Shown here: in pieces, positions 1 through 8,671 of the stretch | How the letters are laid out: the number at the start of each line of letters is the position of its first letter | How positions within the stretch are numbered: the first letter of the stretch is position 1 | Assembly: GCA_015522635.1 (NCBI GenBank) | Contig: WALW01000027.1 | Coordinates: forward strand, 124,001 to 188,000 | From: Candidatus Tiamatella incendiivivens | GTDB lineage: Archaea; Thermoproteota; Thermoprotei_A; Sulfolobales; Acidilobaceae | Direction of reading: 5' to 3' | Length of the DNA: 64,000 nt | Program-made: the position numbers and the translations under genes | Notes under the pieces: model-generated | The model's input: only the letters and a program-made list of their open reading frames with translations | Told to the model about the DNA's origin: nothing | Databases searched by the model: none

Positions 1-404
1 CTCATTCTGATGCGTGCTCTTAGATTGCCAACAGACATAACATCGCTCTCTTCATAGACAGGTACAGTTGAAGTATAAACATCAACTATAGGAGATATTT
101 CTATTAAATGTGGTGAAACACCAAACTTTTTAGAGAGTTCTATTGCATCACTGATATCCTCCTTAGGTGTAACCCTTTGATCAGGCATTACGAGTGTTCT
201 AACCCGCCCGGTTCCCAAGGCTTTTATTGCTAATGCAAATGAAGCCGCTGAATCTACTCCTCCGCTTAAGCCAACCACTACGCCATTAGCCTTTGACTCA
301 GAGATTCTTGAACGAACAAACCCAATTACATTATCTATTATTTTATTCCAATCCCTATCTACAAGAAATTCTACGATTTCTTCCACACTGCTGAATTTCT
401 CCAT
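1..404 (-). CDS. nadE: NAD+ synthase (N-terminal part; continues past the left edge)
   Basis: NAD synthase amidates deamido-NAD with ATP in the last step of NAD synthesis in the cytoplasm. The visible 134 residues begin MEKFSSVEEIVEF and contain the PP-loop ATP-pyrophosphatase motif SGGVDSAASFA near residue 47, followed by the typical VMPDQRVTPKEDISDA stretch. The C-terminal half lies outside the window. The ATG is three bases downstream of the CoaBC stop on the same strand, so the two cofactor genes probably form an operon. Assignment rests on the PP-loop and surrounding family pattern; ammonia versus glutamine use cannot be judged from this fragment. Confidence 0.9.
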   Translation of the reverse strand, partial: MEKFSSVEEIVEFLVDRDWNKIIDNVIGFVRSRISESKANGVVVGLSGGVDSAASFALAIKALGTGRVRTLVMPDQRVTPKEDISDAIELSKKFGVSPHLIEISPIVDVYTSTVPVYEESDVMSVGNLRARIRM

Positions 405-407
405 TCT

Positions 408-1646
408 TTATTCACCCATGAACAGTTTCTTTCTAATTCTATCTAGTATAAACCTTGATACCTCTTCTTTCCTCATTTTAGGTGAAATCTCATAATTCCC
501 ATTTTTATATGCCATAAGAATTTCATTGTACTCCGAGGCAAATCCTATGTCCTTTCTTCCAACGTTATTTGCTATAGTTAGCTCAGCATCATGTTTTTTC
601 AGTTTATTGAAAGCCATCTCTTTAAGCTCGTCAATGCTTCCAGCGAGATCGGCAACAAATGCAACCATAACCTTAGGCCTTTTTTGAATACCAGATATAA
701 CTTTCGGTGTCGGAACAAGATTTACCGTTATTTCTTGTCCACTTCTTAGTTTTCTATCGTGAAACTCTGAAGGTTTAAAGTCCACTGGAGAAGCAGCAGA
801 TATTATAACGTCGAATCGAGTTAATGAAGTTAACTCCTCCATTTTATAAGCCATCTCCTCCGTCGTCTCGACCCTCACAACTTTATCGAGGAATTTGGGA
901 ACTCTAACTTCTAAGTGCCCAGTCAAAAGAACGACATCAGCTCCCCTCGCATAAGCTTCTGAAGCTATTTCAACACCCATTCTACCGGTTCCTGGATTTG
1001 TTATGAAACGCACCTTATCCAAGTATTCGCGTGTAGATCCAGCAGTAACTAGCATTTTAACTCCCTTTAAGTCTCGTCCACGTAGAATCAGTGGAATGCT
1101 CCATCTTACGATGTCATCTACCTCGTGAATTTTCAGTGATCCTTCCACAATGCGGGGAGATAATGAATACACATAGCCTAGATCCTGAAGCTTAGTAAGT
1201 GACCCGGAAAGATAGCTGGTTTTATACATGTTTAAATGCATAGCTGGCACTAAAAGTACATTCTTCTTGTAACCTATAAACGATACTGCTGTAAGTGATA
1301 CATTTTCATCAGTTATCCCTTGTGCCATCTTGGATATAGTGTTAAGAGTAGCAGGGACTATGACCATGGCATCGCATCTTCTTGCCATATATATATGTTC
1401 TGTTTTACCAGTTAGTCCAGTTATAACGGGGTTTCCTGTAGCCCATTCAAAGAGGCTTGGTGATATCATTTTCAATGCTTCCGGAGTCATCATGATGTGA
1501 ATGTCTGCCCCTCTTTTAATGAGGTTTCTTGCATAATCTACTGACTTATAAAGCGCGATGCTGCCAGTCACACCTAGTAAGATACATTTGCCCTTTAATT
1601 CGCTTGAAACTATAGACCTGATGTCTCTTACTGGATGGTAATCCAC
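408..1646 (-). CDS. coaBC: Bifunctional phosphopantothenoylcysteine decarboxylase / phosphopantothenate-cysteine ligase
   Basis: CoaBC (Dfp) catalyses two consecutive steps of coenzyme A synthesis: ligation of cysteine to 4'-phosphopantothenate, then FMN-dependent decarboxylation. At 412 aa it has the usual bifunctional length. The N-terminal flavoprotein half shows GVTGSIALYKSVDYA near residue 25, EHIYMARRCDAMVIVPAT near 85 and PAMHLNMY, the substrate-binding loop, where many bacterial enzymes have PAMN. The ligase half starts near residue 200 with TAGSTREYLDKVRFITN and carries the NPGTGRMG nucleotide-binding stretch. It is followed by nadE after three bases, so coupled expression of CoA and NAD synthesis genes is likely (inference). 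Confidence 0.95.
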   Translation of the reverse strand: MDYHPVRDIRSIVSSELKGKCILLGVTGSIALYKSVDYARNLIKRGADIHIMMTPEALKMISPSLFEWATGNPVITGLTGKTEHIYMARRCDAMVIVPATLNTISKMAQGITDENVSLTAVSFIGYKKNVLLVPAMHLNMYKTSYLSGSLTKLQDLGYVYSLSPRIVEGSLKIHEVDDIVRWSIPLILRGRDLKGVKMLVTAGSTREYLDKVRFITNPGTGRMGVEIASEAYARGADVVLLTGHLEVRVPKFLDKVVRVETTEEMAYKMEELTSLTRFDVIISAASPVDFKPSEFHDRKLRSGQEITVNLVPTPKVISGIQKRPKVMVAFVADLAGSIDELKEMAFNKLKKHDAELTIANNVGRKDIGFASEYNEILMAYKNGNYEISPKMRKEEVSRFILDRIRKKLFMGE

Positions 1647-1737
1647 TTCCTCCCCCTCATCCTATATGCATATTTTAGTTTATATGGGAATCAAAAATCT
1701 TGTATTACTATATGTAAGGAAACACGGGGAACAATGG

Positions 1738-2262
1738 GTGATAACAACGTTGGCAAATGCTTTAAAGACGAATTGTTTAGTGAGGCCTGTAATGCCTTCG
1801 GAGCTCATTGTCGTAAAGGGAGTAAATGAGGCTGTTTTACCCGAAAATTATCCTACATTCTTCTATTATGATGTTTACAGGAATTGGGGGGATATATTTC
1901 TCGTTGCAGTATGTAACGGACAAATAACCGGTTACATTATGAATAGAATAGAAACTAAAATAGATAGAAATGGTCTTTTCCTCTGGAAAACGTATAAGGT
2001 AGGACACATTATTTCCATAGCGGTTCTACCAGAATGTAGAAACCGGGGAATTGGTTCTGCACTGCTTACCAAAGCTATTGAGCTAATGGAAAAGAATTAT
2101 GGAACCAAGAAAGTATACTTGGAAGTTAGAGTTAGTAATGAGGGTGCTATAAGACTTTATAATAAGTTTGACTTCAAGATCAAGAATGTAATCCCACACT
2201 ATTACAGAGATGGTGAAGATGCTTACCTTATGGAAAAGGAATTAGAAAATAGTAATGATTAA
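1738..2262 (+). CDS. GNAT N-acetyltransferase, RimI/Ard1-like
   Basis: This is a GCN5-related acetyltransferase of the archaeal RimI/NatA-like group, which acetylates protein N-termini with acetyl-CoA. The acetyl-CoA binding motif A reads VLPECRNRGIGSALL (R-x-x-G-x-G/A), and the C-terminal EVRVSNEGAIRLYNKFDF is motif B, typical of RimI. The N-terminal NEAVLPENYPTFFY also matches that subgroup. I place the start at the GTG at 1738 because family members begin shortly before the VRP segment and a purine-rich GGGGAA lies just upstream. An in-frame ATG at 1666 would add 24 residues that do not look conserved. It is transcribed divergently from coaBC. Confidence 0.85.
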   Translation: MITTLANALKTNCLVRPVMPSELIVVKGVNEAVLPENYPTFFYYDVYRNWGDIFLVAVCNGQITGYIMNRIETKIDRNGLFLWKTYKVGHIISIAVLPECRNRGIGSALLTKAIELMEKNYGTKKVYLEVRVSNEGAIRLYNKFDFKIKNVIPHYYRDGEDAYLMEKELENSND

Positions 2263-2268
2263 TCAAAT

Positions 2269-3636
2269 TTACCAGTTTATAGCTAGTTCTGATTTGAAGT
2301 TAGTGTAAAGCTGTTCTACTTTTGTGATCCATTCGTTTAAATCCTCCGGGGTCCCTGGGTATTTGTGATAAAGCGCTTTTGCTTGGCTCATATATCTACC
2401 TACAGTTCTTAGTTTCATAAGCAAGCTTGGTCTACCTATAGTTTTTAAGATTATTGAAAGTTTATCGAGTATGCTCAGGTCGGCTTTCAGGTCTCCAGAT
2501 ACACTAGTCTCATACATGTCTTCTTCTCTCATTATTCTATTCTTTAATCCAAACTCAATGTCATCATTGCTCATCATCTGAAGGAACATCCTGAAGATAT
2601 CTAGTGAAGCTTGCTTTGCTCCCAATGTTTTCATGTAACCAATATTAGTATACCAGAGTCCTTCAGCTGAGAAATCTCCATTCTCGAAGGCCTCTTTTAT
2701 TGCTATACTAGCATTGTACGCTGCAAACATAGCATAACCCATACCACCGCCATGAACAGGGTTTACTGTAAAGGCGTTATCACCTATTCCAATAAAATTG
2801 TGCCATACAAGTGTATTAGCAGGACGACGAGTTGGAACTATTGAACCCGACGCGTCATAAACATTATTATAGCGGCCCACCTCTTCTCTTTTATCTAACT
2901 TCTCTCTAAAGATGAACATTGGATTAGGATGCCCTCTACCACCTTGAACTCCTAGTCCTATATTGGCTGTCGTTTTACTTTCTGGGAAAAACCACCAATA
3001 GCCTCCAGGTGCAACATCCTGGTTTACATATATTCTAATGTAATCGGGTTCATCTATCTCGTAGTCCAGTTCACGGATTTCTCTATAGGCTATGTTAGCA
3101 TCAACAGGTTTCAAGGGTTCGTTAACTGGCCATTCCTTAGGTAATTTAAGCCTTAACGACATAGTGTTACCAGTAGCATCTACTATAATTTTAGCTTTAA
3201 ATAGAGCTTTTTCACCTGAAGGGGTTACAGCCTCTACACCTGCAAGTTTCCCATTTTCAATTACAGGTTTTCTAGCCCTGGTTTTTAGAAAGACATTGGC
3301 ATTTCTATTCACTGCTTCCTTAATGAGGCGTTTTCCAAGTTCATTTCTATCTATAATATAGCCAGATCCTTTAACCCTATAGTAATACTTCTCAGATGGA
3401 CTAAACACCAGAATCCCGCTAACTATCTGCTTGATCTCTTTGCCTGAAGGCTTTGGAATCCCTGTTTCATCAAAGTGATGTTCTCCAATGGCGTCTCCAC
3501 AGGGTTTGCCCCAAACTTTGCCCCAATCTACCATGTCAATACCTGCGATACTTAATCCACTTCCCGATAATAAGTAAGCCAAACTTGACCCAGCAGGTCC
3601 TAAACCAATTATTAATACATCATAACTGTATTCCAT
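2269..3636 (-). CDS. Geranylgeranyl reductase family FAD-dependent oxidoreductase
   Basis: This enzyme family saturates the isoprenoid chains of archaeal membrane lipids (digeranylgeranylglycerophospholipid reductase). The 455-aa protein opens with an FAD-binding Rossmann motif, VLIIGLGPAGSSLAYLL. It has the KPCGDAIG segment with the cysteine typical of archaeal GGR, GGYWWFFPES in the substrate-site region, and the second FAD motif GIGDNAFTVNPVHGGGMGYA. It lies convergent to the GNAT gene with a six-base gap and divergent from hsp20. Membership in the family is clear. The exact substrate, whether polar lipid or another isoprenoid such as menaquinone, cannot be told from sequence. Confidence 0.9.
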   Translation of the reverse strand: MEYSYDVLIIGLGPAGSSLAYLLSGSGLSIAGIDMVDWGKVWGKPCGDAIGEHHFDETGIPKPSGKEIKQIVSGILVFSPSEKYYYRVKGSGYIIDRNELGKRLIKEAVNRNANVFLKTRARKPVIENGKLAGVEAVTPSGEKALFKAKIIVDATGNTMSLRLKLPKEWPVNEPLKPVDANIAYREIRELDYEIDEPDYIRIYVNQDVAPGGYWWFFPESKTTANIGLGVQGGRGHPNPMFIFREKLDKREEVGRYNNVYDASGSIVPTRRPANTLVWHNFIGIGDNAFTVNPVHGGGMGYAMFAAYNASIAIKEAFENGDFSAEGLWYTNIGYMKTLGAKQASLDIFRMFLQMMSNDDIEFGLKNRIMREEDMYETSVSGDLKADLSILDKLSIILKTIGRPSLLMKLRTVGRYMSQAKALYHKYPGTPEDLNEWITKVEQLYTNFKSELAINW

Positions 3637-3840
3637 TTAGCCTCACCAGTCACGGATGAAACCGATATGGATAGTGGAATCTCCCAATCCTTTAAATGTT
3701 AGCAATGTAAAGTGTAAGGAATCATAAGCGTTTAAGCAACCGAACTAACGTAAAATACGGTTATTAGACCTCTTTAGAAGCTTCTTATAACTAGAGTACA
3801 AAAATATCTAATAACACCATACAAATAGAATACTAAACAC

Positions 3841-3850
3841 GGAGAGGTGG
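3841..3850 (+). promoter_or_regulatory. Ribosome binding site of the hsp20 gene
   Basis: GGAGAGGTGG ends five bases before the ATG at 3856 and is a strong archaeal Shine-Dalgarno sequence containing GGAG and GAGGTG. The roughly 200 bases upstream, between the divergent lipid reductase and hsp20, are AT-rich and contain several TATA-like stretches (for example around 3782-3789), but I cannot single out one promoter or a heat-shock operator. Confidence 0.7.
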
Positions 3851-3855
3851 TTTAA

Positions 3856-4386
3856 ATGGATTTCAAGAAGAAAAGAAAATCTATATTCGACTTAATGGAT
3901 GAAATGATGAATGAATTTATGAAAGAATTTACTACTGACTTCACTGACATAGAGAAAGAACTAGAAGACATGGTGAAAAAAGGCTATGTAAAAGGACCTT
4001 ATGTTTATGGTGTTAGAGTCACAATAGGTCCTGATGGTGTTCCCAAGGTTGAAGAGTTTGGCAATGTGAAGAGAGAAGGAGATAAACCAGTAGTTACAAA
4101 CGAAATAGAACCCTTAGTGGATGTTTTCGAGGATAATGGAGAAATCATTGTAGTAGCGGAGGTTCCTGGTGTTTCAAAAGAGGACATTGAGCTCAAGGTA
4201 ACCTCCAGAGAACTCATAATCAGAGCGAAGGGGAAGGATAAAAAATATTATAAGACTATAGATCTGCCGAAGGAGGTTATACCAGAGAAGGCTAAGGCCT
4301 CGTATAAGAATGGTGTCCTGGAAGTAAGACTAAAAGCTAAGGAGACCAGGCAAAAGGACGAAGGTGTTGAAGTAAAGGTAGAATAA
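3856..4386 (+). CDS. Small heat shock protein, Hsp20/alpha-crystallin family
   Basis: An ATP-independent chaperone that forms oligomers and holds unfolded proteins. The 176-aa chain has a long charged N-terminal arm (to about residue 80) and then an alpha-crystallin domain: VVAEVPGVSKEDIELKVT, ELIIRAKGK, and the hallmark YKNGVLEVRLKA. The C-terminal VEVKVE offers a V-x-V version of the I-x-I oligomerisation motif. A strong ribosome binding site precedes the ATG. It is convergent, with a seven-base gap, to a small winged-helix regulator gene; no operator is visible, so a regulatory link is only possible. Confidence 0.95.
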   Translation: MDFKKKRKSIFDLMDEMMNEFMKEFTTDFTDIEKELEDMVKKGYVKGPYVYGVRVTIGPDGVPKVEEFGNVKREGDKPVVTNEIEPLVDVFEDNGEIIVVAEVPGVSKEDIELKVTSRELIIRAKGKDKKYYKTIDLPKEVIPEKAKASYKNGVLEVRLKAKETRQKDEGVEVKVE

Positions 4387-4393
4387 ACACTTC

Positions 4394-4771
4394 TTATTTC
4401 CCTAACATATTTTTAACATACTGTTCTACTTCAGATGAGCAGTTTGATATATCTCTCACTAGTTTTTCATACATTTTATCTGAATCAATAGAATAGACAT
4501 ATCTTGGTCTACCAGTTTCATTTCTCCTCTTCTTCTTTTTATCAATTAACTCCATATCTGCAAGCTTAGAGAGTACCCTATTGACTGTAGCCCTACTTAG
4601 ATTAAACACGTCTCTTATATCATCTACAGAATACTCTTTACCTTTACCTTGCTTTAACATCCACTCGAGTATCATAACATCGGTTTCGGTTAGATTATAA
4701 CAGAATTCCATTAGCATTCTGAAATCCAGCTTTCTACCAGCCGGCGTTCTCAGGCTTTCAAGAGGTGCCAA
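4394..4771 (-). CDS. Winged helix-turn-helix transcriptional regulator
   Basis: A 125-aa DNA-binding protein. The centre reads as a winged helix: TETDVMILEWMLKQGKGKEYSVDDIRDVF, the recognition helix LSRATVNRVLSKLADMELI, and a basic wing KKKKRRNETGRPRYVYSID. The C-terminal 35 residues could form a dimerisation helix. The GRPRYVYS wing resembles small crenarchaeal MarR/TrmB-like regulators. Its 3' end faces hsp20, and the next gene upstream on the same strand is an unknown small protein 27 bases away. Target genes cannot be predicted. Confidence 0.75.
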   Translation of the reverse strand: MAPLESLRTPAGRKLDFRMLMEFCYNLTETDVMILEWMLKQGKGKEYSVDDIRDVFNLSRATVNRVLSKLADMELIDKKKKRRNETGRPRYVYSIDSDKMYEKLVRDISNCSSEVEQYVKNMLGK

Positions 4772-4797
4772 AAAGTTTCACCCATTAATATTTTTTC

Positions 4798-5121
4798 TTA
4801 CTCTAACATTTTTAATAATTTTGTTTTTAACGTATTGATCCCTTTTCTCTTACATTTTGCAATACATATATCTTTTTCCCTAGACCTAAGACTACTACAA
4901 CTACTATAAAGACACTCACTTTCTATTTTTCGTTCATTGAACAACAAGACATAAATTCCCCTTCCTACGTTCTTTAATACTAAAACATCCCCCAACCCAT
5001 ACCTTCTTAAGAACAAACTGACCTCGTTAGGCTTAATCAGGTCTTCATGGAATACAAATGCTTCAAGATCACTTGTCAGGCTTGAAACTATTCTTTTAAC
5101 CAAGTCATTGGTTCCTGACAT
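4798..5121 (-). CDS. Small Cys-containing protein of unknown function
   Basis: I do not recognise this 107-aa protein. The first two thirds look like a compact alpha/beta domain (LKNVGRGIYVLLFNERK). The C-terminal third has four cysteines (C-LYSS-C-SS... C-IAK-C) in a lysine/arginine-rich setting, which could bind a metal or nucleic acid. The start is set at the ATG at 5121 because GGTGAT lies just upstream; a GTG three codons earlier is the alternative. It sits between a regulator gene and a C/D box RNA on the same strand. Confidence 0.6.
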   Translation of the reverse strand: MSGTNDLVKRIVSSLTSDLEAFVFHEDLIKPNEVSLFLRRYGLGDVLVLKNVGRGIYVLLFNERKIESECLYSSCSSLRSREKDICIAKCKRKGINTLKTKLLKMLE

Positions 5122-5143
5122 AATTATCACCGGGCTAATTATA

Positions 5144-5206
5144 GGTCAGGACTGGGGGGTTATCATCCGCCTATGACGCGTCAATGGTAATACCAGTCAT
5201 CATTCC
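5144..5206 (-). ncRNA. C/D box sRNA (2'-O-methylation guide), predicted to target 16S rRNA
   Basis: Read on the minus strand, a 60-base intergenic segment has all four boxes in order: C box ATGATGA (5197-5203), D' box TTGA, a C'-like GGATGAT, and D box CTGA (5146-5149). The 12 bases between C and D' include CTGGTATTACC, an 11-base perfect complement of GGTAATACCAG, the crenarchaeal 16S rRNA 530-loop sequence. The D+5 rule places the methyl group on the A after GGU (A532 in E. coli numbering). The second guide, ACCCCCCAGTC, complements GACTGGGG of the 23S P-loop over 8 bases, a weaker match. Box order is seen; targets are inferred from remembered rRNA sequences. Confidence 0.8.
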
Positions 5207-5216
5207 AGGAGATAAT

Positions 5217-5447
5217 TCAATTCAAATCTCTGTTTATATGTTTGGACCACTTAAGATAAAGCTTTATAACAGCATAATTTCTTCGTGCTGCGTCTTTTTC
5301 GATACAAGCCGTTTCTATTCTCTCTCCACCCACTGTCGATACTACTAGTTTAGCCCTTCCATTATCACAATTTAACATTCCAACCTCCTTAACCAAACCG
5401 CTCATAGTCAACCCTTCAATTCTAATTAGATCAAGGCCCTTTTCCAT
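5217..5447 (-). CDS. Small protein of unknown function
   Basis: A 76-aa protein that I do not recognise. The N-terminal half (LIRIEGLTMSGLVKEVG) and the central VVSTVGGERIETACIEK look like a small beta-rich fold. The C-terminus is basic. Composition and codon use match the neighbours, and the ATG follows a short AT-rich gap after the divergent gene at 5.6 kb. A C/D sRNA follows immediately downstream, so the two may share a transcript (inference). Confidence 0.5.
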   Translation of the reverse strand: MEKGLDLIRIEGLTMSGLVKEVGMLNCDNGRAKLVVSTVGGERIETACIEKDAARRNYAVIKLYLKWSKHINRDLN

Positions 5448-5600
5448 AATCTATACACCACTACTAAGTCATTAGCAGATAAATCATTATAAGCAATATT
5501 AATGTTATTCGTGGAAGACGTATTAAACACGATTCATTTAACCTTATACGATAGTTCTTTATTGCCCCTTATTATCATGCATTGCTTAGGGCGGATTGCT

Positions 5601-5942
5601 GTGAGTGAAGAAGGTAAAGGTAGTAAGAAAAAGAAGAGAATGACTTTACCAAAGAAACAGCAAGACATAGAAAAAGTTGTAAAGGAGATTGAGGAGAGAG
5701 AGAGACATGAGCACCATCACCATGCTCATGGAGAACTGGATGAAATAATAGCTATAGTTGAGCTTTTGATAGACTCGCTTAACGTTAAAATGAAGGACGT
5801 TGAGGATAAACTTAGGCTGCAAGGCAATGAAATTACAAGGATTTATAGGATATTGTCGATTCTAGTTAAATATTTTGCACTAGACGATGAAGAATCAAAG
5901 AAAGCTCTAATAAAGGAGGCGGAGAGTATACTCGAGTCCTAG
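5601..5942 (+). CDS. Small charged, coiled-coil, His-rich protein of unknown function
   Basis: A 113-aa hydrophilic protein. A lysine-rich start (EGKGSKKKKRMTLPKKQ) leads into a run HEHHHHAHGELDE near residue 45, which could bind metal. Two amphipathic helices follow (IIAIVELLIDSLNVKMKDVEDKLRLQGNEI and RILSILVKYF), probably a coiled coil. I start at the GTG at 5601. An upstream in-frame extension to 5502 is hydrophobic and unlike the rest, so it is probably not translated. Function unknown. Confidence 0.6.
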   Translation: MSEEGKGSKKKKRMTLPKKQQDIEKVVKEIEERERHEHHHHAHGELDEIIAIVELLIDSLNVKMKDVEDKLRLQGNEITRIYRILSILVKYFALDDEESKKALIKEAESILES

Positions 5943-6961
5943 CAGGATTTAATTTTAGTCAATCGTCTTTCTTTTACTCCTAAGAAAACTATATCAATCC
6001 CGTCAACAGTTCTCCCCGAAAGAGTGTCTATGCTTAAACATCTAGATTCTTCTAATATTGGAGCTAATGCATGATCGAACGACATAAGTAAATAATTACC
6101 CGTATCAACGCATGGTGGGTAGGTTAATGCTCCTTTATTAGAGTCTATTTTAACTATACCTTTGAATCGTTTAGCTTCCTTGAGGACTATGGCATTCCAT
6201 GTGAGAAACCCGTGGAAAGTCTCACAGTATTTAGGATGATAAATGTCTCCTTCTATAAAAATTATACTGATCTTATGGTTTTTCCACATAAACCTACTTC
6301 TTCCCTTAGAAATGAGTTTCAAGATCCGTGGATCCATTTCATACCTAGATTGAATGCTTGCCCAGTTTACTATCCTTGGAAACTGGCGTTTTTTCATATA
6401 TTCGAATACAGCCTTGGAAGGTTCCTCTCCGATAAGAATTAGATCTATATCCGATTTATCAGGATTGTGTATGCCGGCCAAAATACTGCCCGTGACTCCC
6501 CAGGAATCCAGCCTTATACCTGTTTCACGGTTTATTTCACTTAAGAAGTCGATGAGTGTATATTGTAAAGTGTCCTCCGGATGGGTTAGTATCCTATGCA
6601 ACCCGTTGAATGGATCTAGAGTTCTTTCAATATTCATAGTTGAAATAACAGGTACCTCTGTATTGAAACGTGGATCCATAACGGTCAAAGTGTGGGTTAG
6701 TATGGAGTATTGCGTATAATCCTGTACTAGTCTGCAGTATCTTCTATTACCTCTTTTCCAAATGCTTTCAAGATCATTGCATAAATGATACTTCTTGAAA
6801 GCTATAACATTGCCTGGAGGAGGTGGAATTCCAATAACACTGTATATGCTACCTGCTCTGTCTAGCAATAAACTTCCGTGAAATATTGCGGAGTTTTTTG
6901 ATTCTTCCTCCGTGATCTGGTATAATCCATGATCCACCGGCACTATCGACAAACGACTCAC
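5939..6961 (-). CDS. Nucleotidyltransferase-domain protein, paralogue of the upstream gene
   Basis: A 340-aa protein with a Pol-beta-type nucleotidyltransferase signature, VTGSILAGIHNPDKSDIDLI, near residue 180: the GS motif followed by D-x-D. Such enzymes transfer NMP groups to RNA, protein or small molecules. The flanking domains are unrecognised. The upstream gene (6849-7751) has the same layout, so the pair looks like an old tandem duplication. The longest reading frame overlaps that gene by 113 bases. Homology to its paralogue begins near GSLLLDRAGSIYSVIG, so a TTG near 6869 is a plausible true start. Substrate unknown. Confidence 0.7.
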   Translation of the reverse strand: MSRLSIVPVDHGLYQITEEESKNSAIFHGSLLLDRAGSIYSVIGIPPPPGNVIAFKKYHLCNDLESIWKRGNRRYCRLVQDYTQYSILTHTLTVMDPRFNTEVPVISTMNIERTLDPFNGLHRILTHPEDTLQYTLIDFLSEINRETGIRLDSWGVTGSILAGIHNPDKSDIDLILIGEEPSKAVFEYMKKRQFPRIVNWASIQSRYEMDPRILKLISKGRSRFMWKNHKISIIFIEGDIYHPKYCETFHGFLTWNAIVLKEAKRFKGIVKIDSNKGALTYPPCVDTGNYLLMSFDHALAPILEESRCLSIDTLSGRTVDGIDIVFLGVKERRLTKIKSC

Positions 6962-7751
6962 CTTCTATTAAATAGAACCCTTCTGGTAATTCAGTATATC
7001 TAATTCTCCATGTCATAACATTATATGAGTAATCCGGCTCATCATTTTGTATGATATAGATAGCAGGAGTTGTATAAGGTTTAACATGAATTAACCTTCC
7101 TACAATAACAATATGATCCTTGTAATAGTATGTGTTCCTGCAAACAATATTCGCTGCATCTTCTTCTACAATCCTTATAGAATACAATTTATTCTCATAA
7201 CAGCCTTCTAGGATCTTGTCTTTAAATATTTCCCTGTAATTGCTAAGATCCATGCTGTTATCTGCTGATATCTTCTCAATATAGTTTTTCTCTACCAAGG
7301 AACCATTACATTTTCTTAACCCGCCTAGTACATCACGCATTATTGCATACTCGTCACGCAACAGTTTACCATGAATAATAAGATCTATGTCACTTCCATC
7401 TCTCGGGCATCCTAACAGATATGACCCTGTGATACCTACCTCAGCATAACCTATTGTTTTCTCTATCATTTTAATAAAACTATTAATCTTGGATGGGAGG
7501 CGGATGTTGCTATATTCAAATGGGTTATAAACTATTGAAATATCTTCTTTATTAACAACGCAGGCTCGTATTCCAATGGATGGCAAATACTCAATAGGAC
7601 ATTGGGTAAAAATGTTTCTCACTTTTTCACATCCAGTTTTAAGATATTTGGGTACGACTGGTATGAAATCCCCATAATCACATACTCCCTTAACAGCGTA
7701 TATCAGACTCGATGTTTCAATATAGAATCCTTCTATAACCATGGTGTTCAC
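6849..7751 (-). CDS. Nucleotidyltransferase-domain protein
   Basis: A 300-aa protein with the nucleotidyltransferase core GITGSYLLGCPRDGSDIDLII near residue 103 (GS, then D-x-D metal ligands). Its N-terminus (MVIEGFYIETSSLIYAVKGV) parallels the start of the homologous second half of the downstream paralogue. The start codon overlaps the stop of the radical SAM gene by four bases, so PHI, radical SAM and both nucleotidyltransferases appear to be one operon. No domain beyond the transferase core is recognisable and the substrate is unknown. Confidence 0.75.
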   Translation of the reverse strand: MNTMVIEGFYIETSSLIYAVKGVCDYGDFIPVVPKYLKTGCEKVRNIFTQCPIEYLPSIGIRACVVNKEDISIVYNPFEYSNIRLPSKINSFIKMIEKTIGYAEVGITGSYLLGCPRDGSDIDLIIHGKLLRDEYAIMRDVLGGLRKCNGSLVEKNYIEKISADNSMDLSNYREIFKDKILEGCYENKLYSIRIVEEDAANIVCRNTYYYKDHIVIVGRLIHVKPYTTPAIYIIQNDEPDYSYNVMTWRIRYTELPEGFYLIEGESFVDSAGGSWIIPDHGGRIKKLRNISRKFIARQSR

Positions 7752-8671
7752 CTTATTTTAGCGGGGTAATAAGGCGGATATAGTAGGTGAGTACCATCAC
7801 AGGACGGCGAATTAAAGTATTCCTTACCTTGTAATCCTTCTCTGCAATGAGCATATCTAAGCCCATATTTTCTTGCGTAAATAAAGATGGGCTTAAGTAG
7901 CTTCAGTCTAAGCTTCTTTTTTAGATACCAGTATCCACGTACTCTAATACCTTCTTTCAAGTAAAGCTGCCTATATTTCTCGGCTAGTTCAGGAAAAGCG
8001 CTTATTACCCTTTTTAGATTGTCTGGCTTTGCTTTATAAGTTGATGTCACTATGAAATCTACGTTATCTATCTGGGATAGTATTGCAACTAGTTCTTCAA
8101 TATCTTGCGGATCATCGTTAATATAGGGCAGGATAGGGTCTATTCTGACTCCTGCTGGTATACCAGTATCAGATATTCTCTCTAACGCCTTTATCCTTTC
8201 TTTCGGCGACGGAGCTCTTGGCTCTAGTTTAGAACTTACTGAGTCATCCAGTGTTGTTATTGTAGGTGTGATAGCTGTTACACCCATTTTCATTATATCT
8301 ACATCTCTAGTATAGAGAGTACCCTTTGTTGTTATCAAAACACGCAAACCTTTTTTAATAAGTAGTTGTAGAGTTCGTCGGGTTATCATGAGGTTCTTTT
8401 CAATTGGAGGATAAGGATCACTACTTGTTGACATGTTTATTGGAAGTTCAGGGTCTATTTTCCTTAAATCCTTAAGCAACCTGTGAAAATAGTTTTTCTT
8501 TGGTGTACTGGGCTTCCTTCCAACATAAGCTGTCGCATAGCAATAAACACAGAAGAAACTGCAACCAGTATATGGGTTCAATGTATATTTTCTGGGGCAT
8601 GTGCAAAGAGGATTGCTCCAAGGATCAAATAACCGTATAAGTTCACCTTCTCTAAATCTCAATGTTCGCAT
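7748..8671 (-). CDS. Radical SAM protein, spore photoproduct lyase-like group
   Basis: The cluster-binding motif is C-SFF-C-VY-C near residue 37 ([15 protein letters not shown]), which binds the [4Fe-4S] cluster that cleaves S-adenosylmethionine. The flanking [13 protein letters not shown] and the later [14 protein letters not shown] and [11 protein letters not shown] are typical of the archaeal radical SAM group annotated as DNA repair photolyase/SplB-like. At 307 aa it has normal length. It overlaps hxlB upstream by 20 bases and the nucleotidyltransferase downstream by four, which indicates translational coupling. The reaction is not known for this group; a photolyase role is only an annotation tradition. 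Confidence 0.85.
   Translation of the reverse strand: MRTLRFREGELIRLFDPWSNPLCTCPRKYTLNPYTGCSFFCVYCYATAYVGRKPSTPKKNYFHRLLKDLRKIDPELPINMSTSSDPYPPIEKNLMITRRTLQLLIKKGLRVLITTKGTLYTRDVDIMKMGVTAITPTITTLDDSVSSKLEPRAPSPKERIKALERISDTGIPAGVRIDPILPYINDDPQDIEELVAILSQIDNVDFIVTSTYKAKPDNLKRVISAFPELAEKYRQLYLKEGIRVRGYWYLKKKLRLKLLKPIFIYARKYGLRYAHCREGLQGKEYFNSPSCDGTHLLYPPYYPAKIR

Noticed and set aside
1635-1829. Small plus-strand frame overlapping the coaBC start and the GNAT gene
   Set aside because: It is out of frame with the recognisable GNAT domain and has no conserved features.
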